A stretch of 47,893 nucleotides of DNA from Defluviicoccus sp. (GTDB lineage Bacteria; Pseudomonadota; Alphaproteobacteria; MPNO01): assembly GCA_028820505.1 (NCBI GenBank), contig JAPPIT010000227.1, positions 13,920-61,812 on the forward strand. Reading direction: 5' to 3'. A model generated the notes under the pieces. That model saw only the letters and a list, made by a program, of their open reading frames with translations, had not been told where the DNA came from and searched no databases. Made by a program: the position numbers and the translations under genes. Shown piece by piece: positions 8,323 through 16,721 of this stretch (within the stretch, counting starts at the first letter, position 1; each line of letters opens with the position of its first letter).

Positions 8323-8447
8323 CCCTCTTCGCCGTCGTGGCTGCCGTCTCCTCGACGCTGGTCCTCGGGGCCCTGTGGGGCCTTTACGGGGGTCTGGGCG
8401 ACCGCGCGGAGGGCCTGGCGGCGATCGGAGAAACGGCGGGCGGATGA
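8319..8447 (+). CDS. 42-residue single-pass membrane peptide
   Basis: Small open frame starting at GTG 8319 inside the stop of the ion-channel gene (GTGA overlap), with GGAGAG just upstream. The first ~25 residues (TLFAVVAAVSSTLVLGALWG, then LYGG) form one hydrophobic helix and the rest is a short, mildly acidic tail. No family is recognised. The overlap and the clean membrane segment suggest a real product, perhaps an accessory subunit of the channel. It is short enough to be missed by ordinary annotation. Confidence 0.5.
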   Translation: MTLFAVVAAVSSTLVLGALWGLYGGLGDRAEGLAAIGETAGG

Positions 8448-8512
8448 CCGGTCCCGTAATTTCGCGCCGGCGAGGGCTTGGCATCCCCCTTCCCGTTTCA
8501 TAGATATTTTTC

Positions 8513-9067
8513 ATGCGGGGTTATTTCGGTATCGGAGCCGAAGGCGTGAGCAAGGCGATGAACGTGGGCAACCTGTTCCGGTCGGCCCACGCTTTCTCGG
8601 CGAGCTTCACGTTCACGGTGGCCGCCGCCTATTCGACCGCCGAGGGCGGGCAGGCCGATACCTCCAACGCGCCGAACGAGGTCCCCTTCTACAGCTTCGA
8701 TTCGGTCGAAACCCTTATGCTGCCGAAGGGGTGCGCCCTGGTCGGCGTGGAGCTCGACGACCGCGCGGTCGACCTGCCGAGCTTCCGCCACCCGCGCCGG
8801 GCGGCTTACGTGCTCGGCATGGAGCGCGGCAGCCTGTCGGAGGAGATGATGTCCTGCTGCGATTTCGCGGTGCGGATCCCGACCCGGTTCTCGCTCAACC
8901 TTGCCGCGGCGGGCGCGGTGGTGATGTACGACCGGCTGATCTCTCTCAGGCGGTTCGGCGCCCGCCCGGTGGTGCCGGGCGGGCCGGTGGAGGCCCTCCC
9001 GCCGCATGTCTTCGGGGAACCGGTATGGAAGAAGAAGCAGGCCCGCCGCAAAGGAGTGTCGGCATGA
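8513..9067 (+). CDS. RNA methyltransferase, SpoU/TrmH family
   Basis: 184-residue SPOUT-class enzyme expected to methylate ribose 2'-OH in tRNA or rRNA using S-adenosylmethionine. The N-terminal GVSKAMNVGNLFRSAHAF is the conserved SpoU motif 1 (N-x-G-N-x-x-R-x-A). Motif 2 and 3 regions appear as LGMERGSLSEEMM and VRIPTRFSLNLAAAGAVVMYDRL, the latter (R-I-P...SLN-x-x-x-A) forming part of the SAM-binding knot. There is no N-terminal RNA-binding extension, as in small TrmL-like members. Its stop overlaps the start of the next gene (ATGA). Confidence 0.88.
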   Translation: MRGYFGIGAEGVSKAMNVGNLFRSAHAFSASFTFTVAAAYSTAEGGQADTSNAPNEVPFYSFDSVETLMLPKGCALVGVELDDRAVDLPSFRHPRRAAYVLGMERGSLSEEMMSCCDFAVRIPTRFSLNLAAAGAVVMYDRLISLRRFGARPVVPGGPVEALPPHVFGEPVWKKKQARRKGVSA

Positions 9068-9603
9068 GAATCGAGCGCGGCACTGCCGCCGCGCCGCTGG
9101 CCGCCCTGTGCGCCGCCGCCCTCGCGCTCGCCGCGGGCGCCGCGCCGGCCCAGGAGGCGAAGCGCGTCGGGGGTTCGGGTGCGTGGGACGCCTACCAGGC
9201 GGGAAGCGGCAAGAAGCGGGTCTGCTTCGTGCACGGCGCGCCCAAGGAGAGCCGGGGCAAGTACAAGCGGCGCGGCAAGACCTATCTCCAGGTCACCCAC
9301 CGCCCCGGCGAGAAGGTGCGGCACGTGGCGAGCATCACCGCCGGTTACATCTACAAGAAGAGCAGCCGGGTCGACGTCACCATCGACAAGCGCAAGTACA
9401 GCCTGTTCACCCATGGCGACACCGCCTGGGCGGAGGACGGCAAGACCGACCGCGCGATCGTCAGGGCGCTCATCAAGGGCCGCAGGATGACCGTCAAGGG
9501 ACGGTCCACCCGGAACACCCTGACCACCGATACCTACTCGCTCAACGGGTTCACGGCGGCCTACAAGGCGGCGAGCAAGGCCTGCAAGGTCAAGCCGCTC
9601 TGA
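9064..9603 (+). CDS. Invasion-associated locus B (IalB) family periplasmic protein
   Basis: 179 residues. Residues 1-30 form a signal peptide (two arginines, a long alanine/leucine core, cleavage likely after AAPAQ or APA). The mature part WDAYQAGSGKKRVCFVHGAPKES and the following lysine-rich strand pairs (KKSSRVDVTIDKRKYSLFTHGDTAW, RAIVRALIKGRRMTVKG) match the IalB family common in alphaproteobacteria, named after a Bartonella protein linked to erythrocyte invasion; most members are of unknown role. Two cysteines (VCF and ACK) could form a disulfide. ATG 9064 overlaps the methyltransferase stop by four bases. Confidence 0.82.
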   Translation: MRIERGTAAAPLAALCAAALALAAGAAPAQEAKRVGGSGAWDAYQAGSGKKRVCFVHGAPKESRGKYKRRGKTYLQVTHRPGEKVRHVASITAGYIYKKSSRVDVTIDKRKYSLFTHGDTAWAEDGKTDRAIVRALIKGRRMTVKGRSTRNTLTTDTYSLNGFTAAYKAASKACKVKPL

Positions 9604-9688
9604 ATCCCGGTTGCCGGCCGCGGCCCGCACCTCCAAGATGGTCCCCGTCCCTGGCGGACCGTAGTGTCAACGAGAGGAGGAAACGTCG

Positions 9689-10201
9689 ATGAAATCGAAC
9701 CGCGTTACCGTCCTGTTGGCCAGCATCGCGTTCGCGGCCGCAACCCTCCAGACAGCGGGAGCGGCGGAACAGGCGATGGCGAAGCTGAAGAACCCGAAGG
9801 GGGAGAGCGTCGGCGAGGTCAAGCTGATGCAGACCCCGCACGGCACGCTTCTCCATGCCAGGTTCTCCAACCTGCCGCCGGGAGCGCACGCGTACCACGT
9901 GCACACCGTCGGCAAGTGCGAGCCGCCCTTCAAGTCCGCCGGCGGCCACTTCAACCCTGGCGGCAAGAAGCACGGCTTCCTCGCCGCCGATGGGCTCCAT
10001 GCGGGCGACATGCCGAACATCCACGTTCCGGCCTCGGGCAGCCTGGAGATCGAGGTGCTGAATACGCTGCTCAAGCTCGATTCGAGCCTGTTCGACGCCG
10101 ACGGTGCGGCGATCGTGCTGCACGCGGGGCCGGACGACTACAAGACGGACCCGGCGGGCGCGGCCGGCGCGCGCATCGCCTGCGGCGTGATCGCGAAGTA
10201 G
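9689..10201 (+). CDS. sodC: Cu/Zn superoxide dismutase, periplasmic
   Basis: 170 residues with a signal peptide (about 1-25, ending TAGAAE). It converts superoxide to oxygen and hydrogen peroxide. Copper and zinc ligands are visible: H-x-H in YHVHTVG, the bridging histidine in SAGGHFNPGG, zinc ligands in KKHGF and LHAGDMPN, and the late copper histidine in IVLHAGPDDY. The disulfide cysteines (GKCEPPF and RIACGVI) and the active-site arginine in GARIACGVI are present, so the enzyme should be active. A strong GAGGAGG precedes ATG 9689. The family usually protects the periplasm from external superoxide. Confidence 0.93.
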   Translation: MKSNRVTVLLASIAFAAATLQTAGAAEQAMAKLKNPKGESVGEVKLMQTPHGTLLHARFSNLPPGAHAYHVHTVGKCEPPFKSAGGHFNPGGKKHGFLAADGLHAGDMPNIHVPASGSLEIEVLNTLLKLDSSLFDADGAAIVLHAGPDDYKTDPAGAAGARIACGVIAK

Positions 10202-10265
10202 CGACGGGAGAGCCGATTGCGGGCGTTCCGCCGGCCGATTTCGTAGTTTGCTGACAGAGTCCGGG

Positions 10266-10850
10266 ATGCCCGCGATCGAGTCCGTCACCGTTTTCTGCGG
10301 CTCTTCCTCCGGCGCCTCGCCGCGCTACGAGGCGGCGGTGCGCGAGTTCGGGGAACGTCTGGCGCGCGCCGGCATCCGGGCGGTCTACGGCGGCGGCAGG
10401 AGCGGGCTCATGGGGGTCTTCGCGGACGCGGCGCTCGCCGCTGGAGGCGAGGTGGTGGGTGTCATCCCGTCCTTCCTGCACGGCCGCGAGGTCGCGCATG
10501 ACGGGCTGACCGACCTTCGCGTGGTGTCCAGCATGCACGAACGCAAGCAGCTGATGTTCGACCTCTCGGACACCGCCTGCGCGCTGCCGGGTGGGATAGG
10601 CACGCTCGACGAGACGATCGAGTTCGTCAGCTGGCGCCAACTCGGCCTGCACGACCGGACGATGGTGATCCTCGACACCGGCGGCTACTGGGAGGGGCTG
10701 CGGGCGCTCACCGCGCAGATTGTCGACGGGGGCTTCGCCGGGCCCGACGTGCACGGGTTCTTCGAATACACCGCAACCCCGGAAGAGGCGGTCGCCGCCC
10801 TCTCCCGCGCCGAGGCGCCGCCGCGCCGCGAGGACGGCGCGAGGCTTTAG
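10266..10850 (+). CDS. LOG family protein (TIGR00730 Rossmann-fold phosphoribohydrolase)
   Basis: 194 residues. The motifs GGGRSGLMG and PGGIGTLDE define the LOG / lysine-decarboxylase-like family, whose characterised members cleave cytokinin riboside 5'-monophosphates or other nucleoside monophosphates at the N-glycosidic bond. The start VTVFCGSSSGASPRYE is also typical. I chose ATG 10266; the upstream TTG 10248 would add six atypical residues, and neither has a strong ribosome site. The gene ends convergently with vapC, overlapping it by four bases, so the two transcripts run into each other. Confidence 0.88.
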   Translation: MPAIESVTVFCGSSSGASPRYEAAVREFGERLARAGIRAVYGGGRSGLMGVFADAALAAGGEVVGVIPSFLHGREVAHDGLTDLRVVSSMHERKQLMFDLSDTACALPGGIGTLDETIEFVSWRQLGLHDRTMVILDTGGYWEGLRALTAQIVDGGFAGPDVHGFFEYTATPEEAVAALSRAEAPPRREDGARL

Positions 10851-11275
10851 GGCATAGCCCCGACATGTTCGATCCTGTCCGAGAGGTAGGGATGGGCTCG
10901 GACCTTGTCATGGAAGCGGCGGTCGGCCGTCACGACGGGGTATTGCGTCTGAACGGAGAGCGCGAGATAGAAGCAGTCGTAAACCGGGTGGTCGAGATCG
11001 ACCGCGAGACGCGACGCGGCGGCGGTGAGTTGAGGCATGGCGACGGGAACCGCGACCGGCATCGCACGCAGGGTTTCCACCGCGTCCGCCATATCGTCCG
11101 CCGCGATGTCGCCGCGCCGGCGCATAACCCACAGCGCGCTGGCCGCCTCGGCAAAAACCAGCGCGGGAGCGACGAAGGTAGATCCGCTGTCGAGCAGAGC
11201 GGCCGCTTCTTCGGAGTACGCTTCCCGCACCAGCCACTTCACGACGACGCTGGCATCGACCACATAGCCGGTCAC
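10847..11275 (-). CDS. vapC: VapC-type toxin, PIN-domain ribonuclease
   Basis: 142-residue PIN-domain protein. Acidic catalytic positions are visible in YVVDASVVVKWLV (first Asp), FAEAASAL (Glu), and HPVYDCFYLALS plus VVTADRRFHDKV (C-terminal Asp residues), the standard set for Mg2+-dependent RNA cleavage. It starts at GTG 11275, overlapping the antitoxin stop by four bases (GTGA), the usual coupling in VapBC modules. Its 3' end overlaps the convergent LOG gene by four bases. The target RNA is unknown. Confidence 0.88.
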   Translation of the reverse strand: MTGYVVDASVVVKWLVREAYSEEAAALLDSGSTFVAPALVFAEAASALWVMRRRGDIAADDMADAVETLRAMPVAVPVAMPQLTAAASRLAVDLDHPVYDCFYLALSVQTQYPVVTADRRFHDKVRAHPYLSDRIEHVGAMP

Positions 11276-11508
11276 GCCGCGCCGTCCCGGTCCCGGTCGG
11301 CCCGGATCGTGTCGCTGCTGTCGACCGACGACCGCAACCGCTGGCGTAGCGCCCGGGCACGCGCGGCGAAGTCCTGCTCCGTGCCGAGCAACGACGCGCG
11401 CAGGATCTCCCGGTGCTCGGCTTCCGCGGACCGGCCGTTGGCGGCCGCCCTTCGCTTGAGCGCGCCGACCAGTTCCGGGCCTATTTTTCGCACCGTCAGT
11501 TGTGCCAT
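11272..11508 (-). CDS. vapB: VapB/FitA-type antitoxin (ribbon-helix-helix)
   Basis: 78 residues. The N-terminal [35 protein letters not shown] is a ribbon-helix-helix DNA-binding domain of the FitA/Arc type; the C-terminal tail should wrap the PIN toxin. ATG 11508 has GAAGG nine bases upstream on the minus strand. The complex probably represses its own promoter, which lies at about 11546-11574 and is divergent from icd. Confidence 0.87.
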   Translation of the reverse strand: MAQLTVRKIGPELVGALKRRAAANGRSAEAEHREILRASLLGTEQDFAARARALRQRLRSSVDSSDTIRADRDRDGAA

Positions 11509-11545
11509 CCGGATTGCCTTCAAAATAGCGCCTTCATTGACAGCA

Positions 11546-11574
11546 AATATAGTATGACGGCATCGCGCAGGCAA
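11546..11574 (-). promoter_or_regulatory. Promoter of the vapBC operon
   Basis: Minus strand: -35 TTGCCT (11569-11574), 17-base spacer, -10 TATATT (11546-11551), about 38 bases before the antitoxin start. Two near-identical direct repeats, TGACAGCA (11538-11545) and TGACGGCA (11555-11562, plus-strand reading), flank the -10 box and could be the VapB operator. Predicted from sequence only. Confidence 0.5.
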
Positions 11575-11587
11575 AAGGGCCGCCGTC

Positions 11588-11615
11588 TTGCGCAAGCGGC
11601 GCGCGATGCTATGTT
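11588..11615 (+). promoter_or_regulatory. Candidate promoter of icd
   Basis: Plus strand: -35-like TTGCGC (11588-11593), 16-base spacer, -10 TATGTT (11610-11615), leaving a leader of about 73 bases before icd. It is back to back with the vapBC promoter, the two -35 boxes being 13 bases apart. Confidence 0.4.
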
Positions 11616-11694
11616 TGCGCGCCATCCGGTACTTCCCAGGCGATGCGATCCGCGGCGGCGCGGAAGGCGCCGCACGGTCGAAAGGGTTGAATTC

Positions 11695-12909
11695 ATGAGC
11701 AAGATCAAGGTCGCCAACCCCATCGTCGAGATGGACGGCGACGAGATGACGCGCATCATCTGGCAGTTCATCAAGGACAAGCTGATCCTGCCCTATCTCG
11801 ATATCGAGCTGGTCTATTTCGACCTCGGGATCGAGGCGCGGGACGCGACCGACGACCGGATCACCGTCGATTCGGCGAACGCGACCAAGGAATACGGCGT
11901 CGCGGTCAAGTGCGCGACCATCACCCCGGACGAGCAGCGGGTCGAGGAGTTCGGGCTGAAGCGGATGTACCGCTCGCCCAACGGGACGATCCGCAACATC
12001 GTCGGCGGCACGATCTTCCGCGAGCCCATCGTAATCGGCAACATCCCGCGCCTGGTTCCGGGCTGGACCCAGCCCTTCGTGATCGGCCGCCACGCCTATG
12101 GCGACCAGTACCGCGCGACCGATTTCCTGGTGCCGGGGCCGGGCAGGCTCACCATGACCTTCGAGCCGGCCGACGGCGGCGATCCGGTCACCCGAGAGGT
12201 GATGGCGTTCGAGGATTCGGGCGTAGCCCTCGGCATGTACAACCTCGACGAGAGCATCCGGGGCTTCGCCCGGTCGAGCTTCAACTACGGGCTGACGCGC
12301 GGCTGGCCGGTGTACCTGTCCACCAAGAACACCATCCTCAAGGCCTATGACGGGCGCTTCAAGGACCTCTTCCAGGAGGTTTTCGACACCGAGTTCGCCG
12401 CGAGCTTCGCCGAGAGGGGAATCGCCTACGAGCACCGGCTGATCGACGACATGGTCGCCCAGGCGCTCAAATGGTCGGGCGGCTTCGTGTGGGCCTGCAA
12501 GAACTACGACGGCGACGTCCAGTCCGACACCGCCGCGCAGGGATTCGGCTCGCTCGGGCTGATGACCTCGGTGCTGATGACGCCCGACGGCCGGACCGTC
12601 GAGGCCGAGGCGGCGCACGGCACCGTGACCCGGCATTACCGCCAGCACCAGCAGGGGCTGGAGACCTCGACCAACCCGATCGCCTCGATCTTCGCCTGGA
12701 CGCGCGGGCTGTTCTATCGCGGCACCTTCGACGGCACGCCGGACGTGGTGCGGTTCGCGGAGACCCTGGAGGGAGTCTGCCGGAAGGCCGTGGAAGACGG
12801 GTTCATGACCAAGGACCTCGCGATCCTCATCGGCCCTGACCAGGAGTTCCAGACCACCAACCGGTTCCTCGACACGCTCGACGAGCGCCTCAGGGCGGCG
12901 ATGGCCTGA
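11695..12909 (+). CDS. icd: Isocitrate dehydrogenase, NADP-dependent (eukaryote-like type)
   Basis: 404-residue TCA-cycle enzyme converting isocitrate to 2-oxoglutarate and CO2 with NADP+. The start [21 protein letters not shown], the substrate loop [40 protein letters not shown], the metal-binding segment [19 protein letters not shown] and [17 protein letters not shown] are those of the homodimeric subfamily shared by alphaproteobacteria and eukaryotic cytosol/mitochondria. Length is standard. AAAGGG at 11681-11686 supports ATG 11695. It is divergent from vapBC. Confidence 0.96.
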   Translation: MSKIKVANPIVEMDGDEMTRIIWQFIKDKLILPYLDIELVYFDLGIEARDATDDRITVDSANATKEYGVAVKCATITPDEQRVEEFGLKRMYRSPNGTIRNIVGGTIFREPIVIGNIPRLVPGWTQPFVIGRHAYGDQYRATDFLVPGPGRLTMTFEPADGGDPVTREVMAFEDSGVALGMYNLDESIRGFARSSFNYGLTRGWPVYLSTKNTILKAYDGRFKDLFQEVFDTEFAASFAERGIAYEHRLIDDMVAQALKWSGGFVWACKNYDGDVQSDTAAQGFGSLGLMTSVLMTPDGRTVEAEAAHGTVTRHYRQHQQGLETSTNPIASIFAWTRGLFYRGTFDGTPDVVRFAETLEGVCRKAVEDGFMTKDLAILIGPDQEFQTTNRFLDTLDERLRAAMA

Positions 12910-12934
12910 CGCGTCCGGCCGTGACCCGACCGCC

Positions 12935-15250
12935 ATGAAAATCGCGGTGGTCGGCGGCGGGGCGGCGGGGCTCTACTTCGCGCTGCTGGCGAAGAAGATC
13001 TGGCCCGACTGGGAGATCGAGGTCCACGAGCGCAACCGGAGCGACGACACGTTCGGTTTCGGCGTCGTGTTCTCCGACGAGACGCTCGACAATTTCCGCG
13101 ACCACGACCCGGAGAGCTATGACGCGATCCGCGACGTCTTCGTCTATTGGGACGAGATCGACTTCGTCTTCCACGGCGAGACGATCCGCAGCGGCGGGCA
13201 CGGCTTCTGCGGCTGCTCGCGACGCGCGCTGCTCGACGTGTTGCAGCGCCGCTGCGCGGGGTTCGGTGTAAACCTCCGTTTCGAGAGCGAGATCGGCGAT
13301 CCCGCCGCGCTTCAAGGCTTCGACCTGATCGTCGGGGCCGACGGAATCAACTCCACCGTCCGCGAGCGGTACCGCGACCGGTTCCGGCCGCGGATCGAGC
13401 ACCGCCTCAACCGTTTCCTCTGGCTCGGCACGACGCGGCCCCACGACGCCTTCACCTTCGACTTCGCCGAGAACGAGCACGGGATCTGGGTGCTCGGCGC
13501 CTACAGCCACGGCGCGGGCGAAAGCACCTGGATCGTCGAGTCCCCTCCCCCGACCTGGGAGAGCGCGAAGGGAGATGTCGCCGGCCTCCGGGAACCGGAC
13601 CTGCTCGCCTACATGGAGCGCCTGTGGGCCGACCGGCTCGACGGCCACCGGCTGATCGCCAACCGCAGCATCTGGCGCACCTTCCCGATGGTCCGGAACG
13701 AGCGCTGGTGGCACGAAAACGTAGTGCTGTTGGGCGACGCGCTCCACTCCGCGCACTATTCGATCGGTTCCGGAACCAAGCTCGCGATGGAGGACGCGAT
13801 TGCGCTCTACGAGGCGTTCCGCGGCGGCGGTTCCCTGCCGGAAGTGCTGGCGCGGTTCGAGGAGAGTCGCCGGCCGGAGGTCGAGCGCACCCAGCACGCG
13901 TCCGACACCAGCGTCGTCTGGACCGAGAACCCGGCGCGATACTGGAACATGGAGCCGATCCAGGCGGCTTTCTCGATGCTCTCGCGTTCCAAGCAGGTGA
14001 CCTACGACAATCTGAGGCTCCGGGATCCCGGCTTCGTCGACCGGGTCGACGCCTGGTTTCGCCGCGGCGTCCGCGAAACGGGGCTCCCGGTCGAGACCGA
14101 CGGGCCGCCGATGTTTACCCCCTTCCGGCTGCGCGGCATGACGGTTCCCAACCGCGTCGTCGTCTCGCCGATGGACATGTACTCGGCGGCGGACGGCACG
14201 ATCGGCGACTTCCATTTCGTGCACATGGGAAGCCTCGCGCTCGGCGGCGCCGGGCTGGTCTTCACGGAAATGCTCTGCGTCGGCGCGGAAGGCCGCATCA
14301 CGCCGGGCTGTGCCGGGCTCTATGACGAGGCGCACACCGCCGCGTGGCGGCGGATCGTCGATTTCATCCATGCCGAATCGGATGCCATGGTCGCCATCCA
14401 GCTCGGCCATAGCGGGCGCAAGGGATCGACCCGGATGGGCTGGGAAGGGATGGACATGCCGCTGGAGGTCGGCAACTGGCCGCTGATCGCCCCATCGGCG
14501 ATCCCCTACTACCCGTTCAACCAGGTGCCGCGCGAGATGACGCACGACGACATGGAACGGGTCGGAGAGGATTTCGCCGCCGCCGCCGAAAGGGCGCGCG
14601 AGACCGGCGCGGACATGCTCGAGCTCCACATGGCGCATGGCTACCTCCTGTCGAGCTTCATCACCCCGGTGAGCAACCGGCGGACCGACGAATACGGAGG
14701 CTCGCTCGAGAACCGGATGCGCTTTCCGCTAAGGGTGTTCGACGCGGTGCGGGCGGTGTGGCCGGAGAAGAAGCCGGTTTCGGTGCGCATATCGGCGACC
14801 GACTGGGTCGGCGCGGAAGGGATCGAGGGCGCCGACGCGGTCCGTATCGCGGCGATGCTGAAGGACCGGGGCTGCGACCTGATCGACGTCTCGGCGGGTC
14901 AGACCACCCCCGCCGCGCAGCCGGTTTACGGCAGGATGTTCCAGACCTGGTTTTCCGAGCAGATACGCAACGAGGCGCGAATTCCAACGATCGCGGTCGG
15001 CAACATCACCACCGCCGACCAGGTCAACACGATCCTCGCCGCCGGGCGCGCCGACCTCGTGGCGCTGGCGCGCCCGCATCTCGCCAACCCCCACTTCACC
15101 CTCGACGCCGCCGCCCGCTACGGCGTCGAAGGGCAGCGCTGGCCGAACCCCTGGCTCACCGCAAAGGAACAAGCCTTCCGCCTCGCCGCCCGCGAACGCG
15201 CGGAGCTGGAAGCGCTGCACACGGCGCGCAAGCCGTCCTCGCATGGGTAG
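12935..15250 (+). CDS. Bifunctional flavin monooxygenase / OYE-type reductase (salicylyl-CoA 5-hydroxylase or 2-aminobenzoyl-CoA monooxygenase/reductase type)
   Basis: 771-residue fusion. Residues 1 to ~370 are a group-A FAD monooxygenase: [14 protein letters not shown] (6-18), [25 protein letters not shown] and [22 protein letters not shown] (FAD-binding GD motif). From ~390 there is an old-yellow-enzyme domain ([51 protein letters not shown]) that binds FMN. This architecture is known from 2-aminobenzoyl-CoA monooxygenase/reductase and salicylyl-CoA 5-hydroxylase, which dearomatise or hydroxylate aromatic CoA thioesters. No aromatic CoA ligase is adjacent, so the actual substrate is open. 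It follows icd by 25 bases. Confidence 0.87.
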   Translation: MKIAVVGGGAAGLYFALLAKKIWPDWEIEVHERNRSDDTFGFGVVFSDETLDNFRDHDPESYDAIRDVFVYWDEIDFVFHGETIRSGGHGFCGCSRRALLDVLQRRCAGFGVNLRFESEIGDPAALQGFDLIVGADGINSTVRERYRDRFRPRIEHRLNRFLWLGTTRPHDAFTFDFAENEHGIWVLGAYSHGAGESTWIVESPPPTWESAKGDVAGLREPDLLAYMERLWADRLDGHRLIANRSIWRTFPMVRNERWWHENVVLLGDALHSAHYSIGSGTKLAMEDAIALYEAFRGGGSLPEVLARFEESRRPEVERTQHASDTSVVWTENPARYWNMEPIQAAFSMLSRSKQVTYDNLRLRDPGFVDRVDAWFRRGVRETGLPVETDGPPMFTPFRLRGMTVPNRVVVSPMDMYSAADGTIGDFHFVHMGSLALGGAGLVFTEMLCVGAEGRITPGCAGLYDEAHTAAWRRIVDFIHAESDAMVAIQLGHSGRKGSTRMGWEGMDMPLEVGNWPLIAPSAIPYYPFNQVPREMTHDDMERVGEDFAAAAERARETGADMLELHMAHGYLLSSFITPVSNRRTDEYGGSLENRMRFPLRVFDAVRAVWPEKKPVSVRISATDWVGAEGIEGADAVRIAAMLKDRGCDLIDVSAGQTTPAAQPVYGRMFQTWFSEQIRNEARIPTIAVGNITTADQVNTILAAGRADLVALARPHLANPHFTLDAAARYGVEGQRWPNPWLTAKEQAFRLAARERAELEALHTARKPSSHG

Positions 15251-15292
15251 CCTGTATTTCTCCACCCCACAATTTGAGGAGGGACACCGAAG

Positions 15293-16630
15293 ATGTCTTC
15301 GCTGGCACGCCGGACAATACTAGCCGCCTCAATTGCGATCGCAGTGCCGGTCCACGACGCGCACGCCCAGGGCGACGGTTCGCTCACCGCTTGCACGTCC
15401 CAGCGCTCCGGCGATGTCGAGATCGCCTCGATCGCCTACCGCAGCGACGGGCTGCGCATCGCGGGATACATTCTGAGCCCTGTCAGGGTGGATCGGAAGC
15501 TTCCCGCCATGATCTACAACCGCGGCGGAAACCGGCATTTCGGCGCGGTGGGGAACAGAATCCTCTCCTTCCTGGAGGAGTTCGCGCGGTCGGGATATGT
15601 CGTGCTCGCCAGCCAGTACCGGGGCGGGCCGGGATCGGAGGGACGGGACGAGCGCGGCGGGGCCGATGTCAACGATGTGCTGAACATTGTCAAGCTTGCG
15701 TCGTCGCTCGACCGGGTCGACGGTGGACGGCTGTTCATGTACGGCCAGTCCCGCGGCGGAATGATGACCTACATCGCGCTCAGGGGGCGCAGGGACATCA
15801 GGGCAGCGGTCGTGGCGGCGGGCGTTTCCGACGTTCGCATGAGCCTTCGGGACCGGCCCGACCTGCGCCCGCTGATCCGTCGTCTGTCGGGTGTGGACGA
15901 GCGTTCGCTCAGTGCGCGCTCGGCGGTCGACTGGGCGGACGAGATCGACGTTCCCCTGCTCCTGATGCATGGCGATCTCGACCGCAAGGTCAGCATCGAG
16001 CAGTCGAGGACAATGGCGGCGAAGCTGAAATCGGCAGGCAAGCGGGTGAAGCTGGAGGTTTTCCCGGGGGAGAACCACGGGTTCACCCGGAGCCGTGACG
16101 AGGTGAGGCGGTCGGCGATCGAATGGTTCGAAGAGCACGACCGCGCGCCGGCGACCGGCTCTCCCTTGCGCGCTGCGGGGTCGATTTGCGCCGGCCTTAC
16201 GGGCTCCGGACCGGTGACCCCGGACCAGGTCGCCCAAGCGACGATTTCGGGCGACGCCGACGAACTCGGCAAGCTCATCGCCCGCGGAGCCGATGTCAAT
16301 GCGCCGATCTCCTTCAGCCATCCGCGCTTCGCGCGCGGCAGGACGCTCTCCTATCCGCCGCTGATGGCCGCCGCCATATACGGGTCCACAGAAGTCGCCA
16401 GCCGCCTGCTCCAGAACGGCGCGAACGTCAGCGGGCGGATGAGAACGGCGATCTGCGCCGCGGTGGTCTTCGGACACGTGGAAATCGTGCATCTTCTGCT
16501 CCAGGCCGGTCTGGACGTCAGGGGATACAGTCGCTGCGGTCGTGGCAGAAACGCTTCGCCGCTGGAGAGGGCGGAACGTCTGGGACATGACGAGATCGCC
16601 CGGATGCTGAGAGAGGCGGGTGCGGAGTAG
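15293..16630 (+). CDS. Secreted alpha/beta hydrolase (prolyl-oligopeptidase-like) fused to ankyrin repeats
   Basis: 445 residues in two parts. Residues 1-25 are a signal peptide ending in AHA. Residues ~40-283 are a dienelactone-hydrolase / S9-like fold with nucleophile S153 in YGQSRGGMM, acid D228 or D230 in MHGDLDRKV and H262 in GENHGF; ASQYRGGPGSEG carries the oxyanion region. Residues ~310-445 hold about four ankyrin repeats (ELGKLIARGADVNAPI, PPLMAAAIYGSTEVASRLL, AAVVFGHVEIVHLLLQAG, LERAERLGHDEIARMLREAG). GAGGAGGG 8 bases upstream fixes ATG 15293. I know no established family with this exact order; the repeats may bind a partner or cap the active site. Composition matches its neighbours. 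Confidence 0.82.
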   Translation: MSSLARRTILAASIAIAVPVHDAHAQGDGSLTACTSQRSGDVEIASIAYRSDGLRIAGYILSPVRVDRKLPAMIYNRGGNRHFGAVGNRILSFLEEFARSGYVVLASQYRGGPGSEGRDERGGADVNDVLNIVKLASSLDRVDGGRLFMYGQSRGGMMTYIALRGRRDIRAAVVAAGVSDVRMSLRDRPDLRPLIRRLSGVDERSLSARSAVDWADEIDVPLLLMHGDLDRKVSIEQSRTMAAKLKSAGKRVKLEVFPGENHGFTRSRDEVRRSAIEWFEEHDRAPATGSPLRAAGSICAGLTGSGPVTPDQVAQATISGDADELGKLIARGADVNAPISFSHPRFARGRTLSYPPLMAAAIYGSTEVASRLLQNGANVSGRMRTAICAAVVFGHVEIVHLLLQAGLDVRGYSRCGRGRNASPLERAERLGHDEIARMLREAGAE

Positions 16631-16721
16631 CGGATTTCTTCGTCGTCCGCGAGGCTTGTCCAGAAAGACGGTGTAGAGTGGAGCCGGCCGAGCAATGGGG
16701 CGCAACCAGGGAAGAGGACGC

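Noticed and set aside
9670-9688. GGAGGAAACGTC similarity between the sodC leader and the sRNA region
   Set aside because: Short, ribosome-site-like and probably coincidental; it may make sodC a target of the sRNA but this is not enough to claim.
11530-11560. TTGACA at 11537-11542 as a plus-strand -35 box for icd
   Set aside because: The only TATA-like hexamer (TATAGT) is five bases away, too close for a promoter; the site at 11588-11615 fits better.
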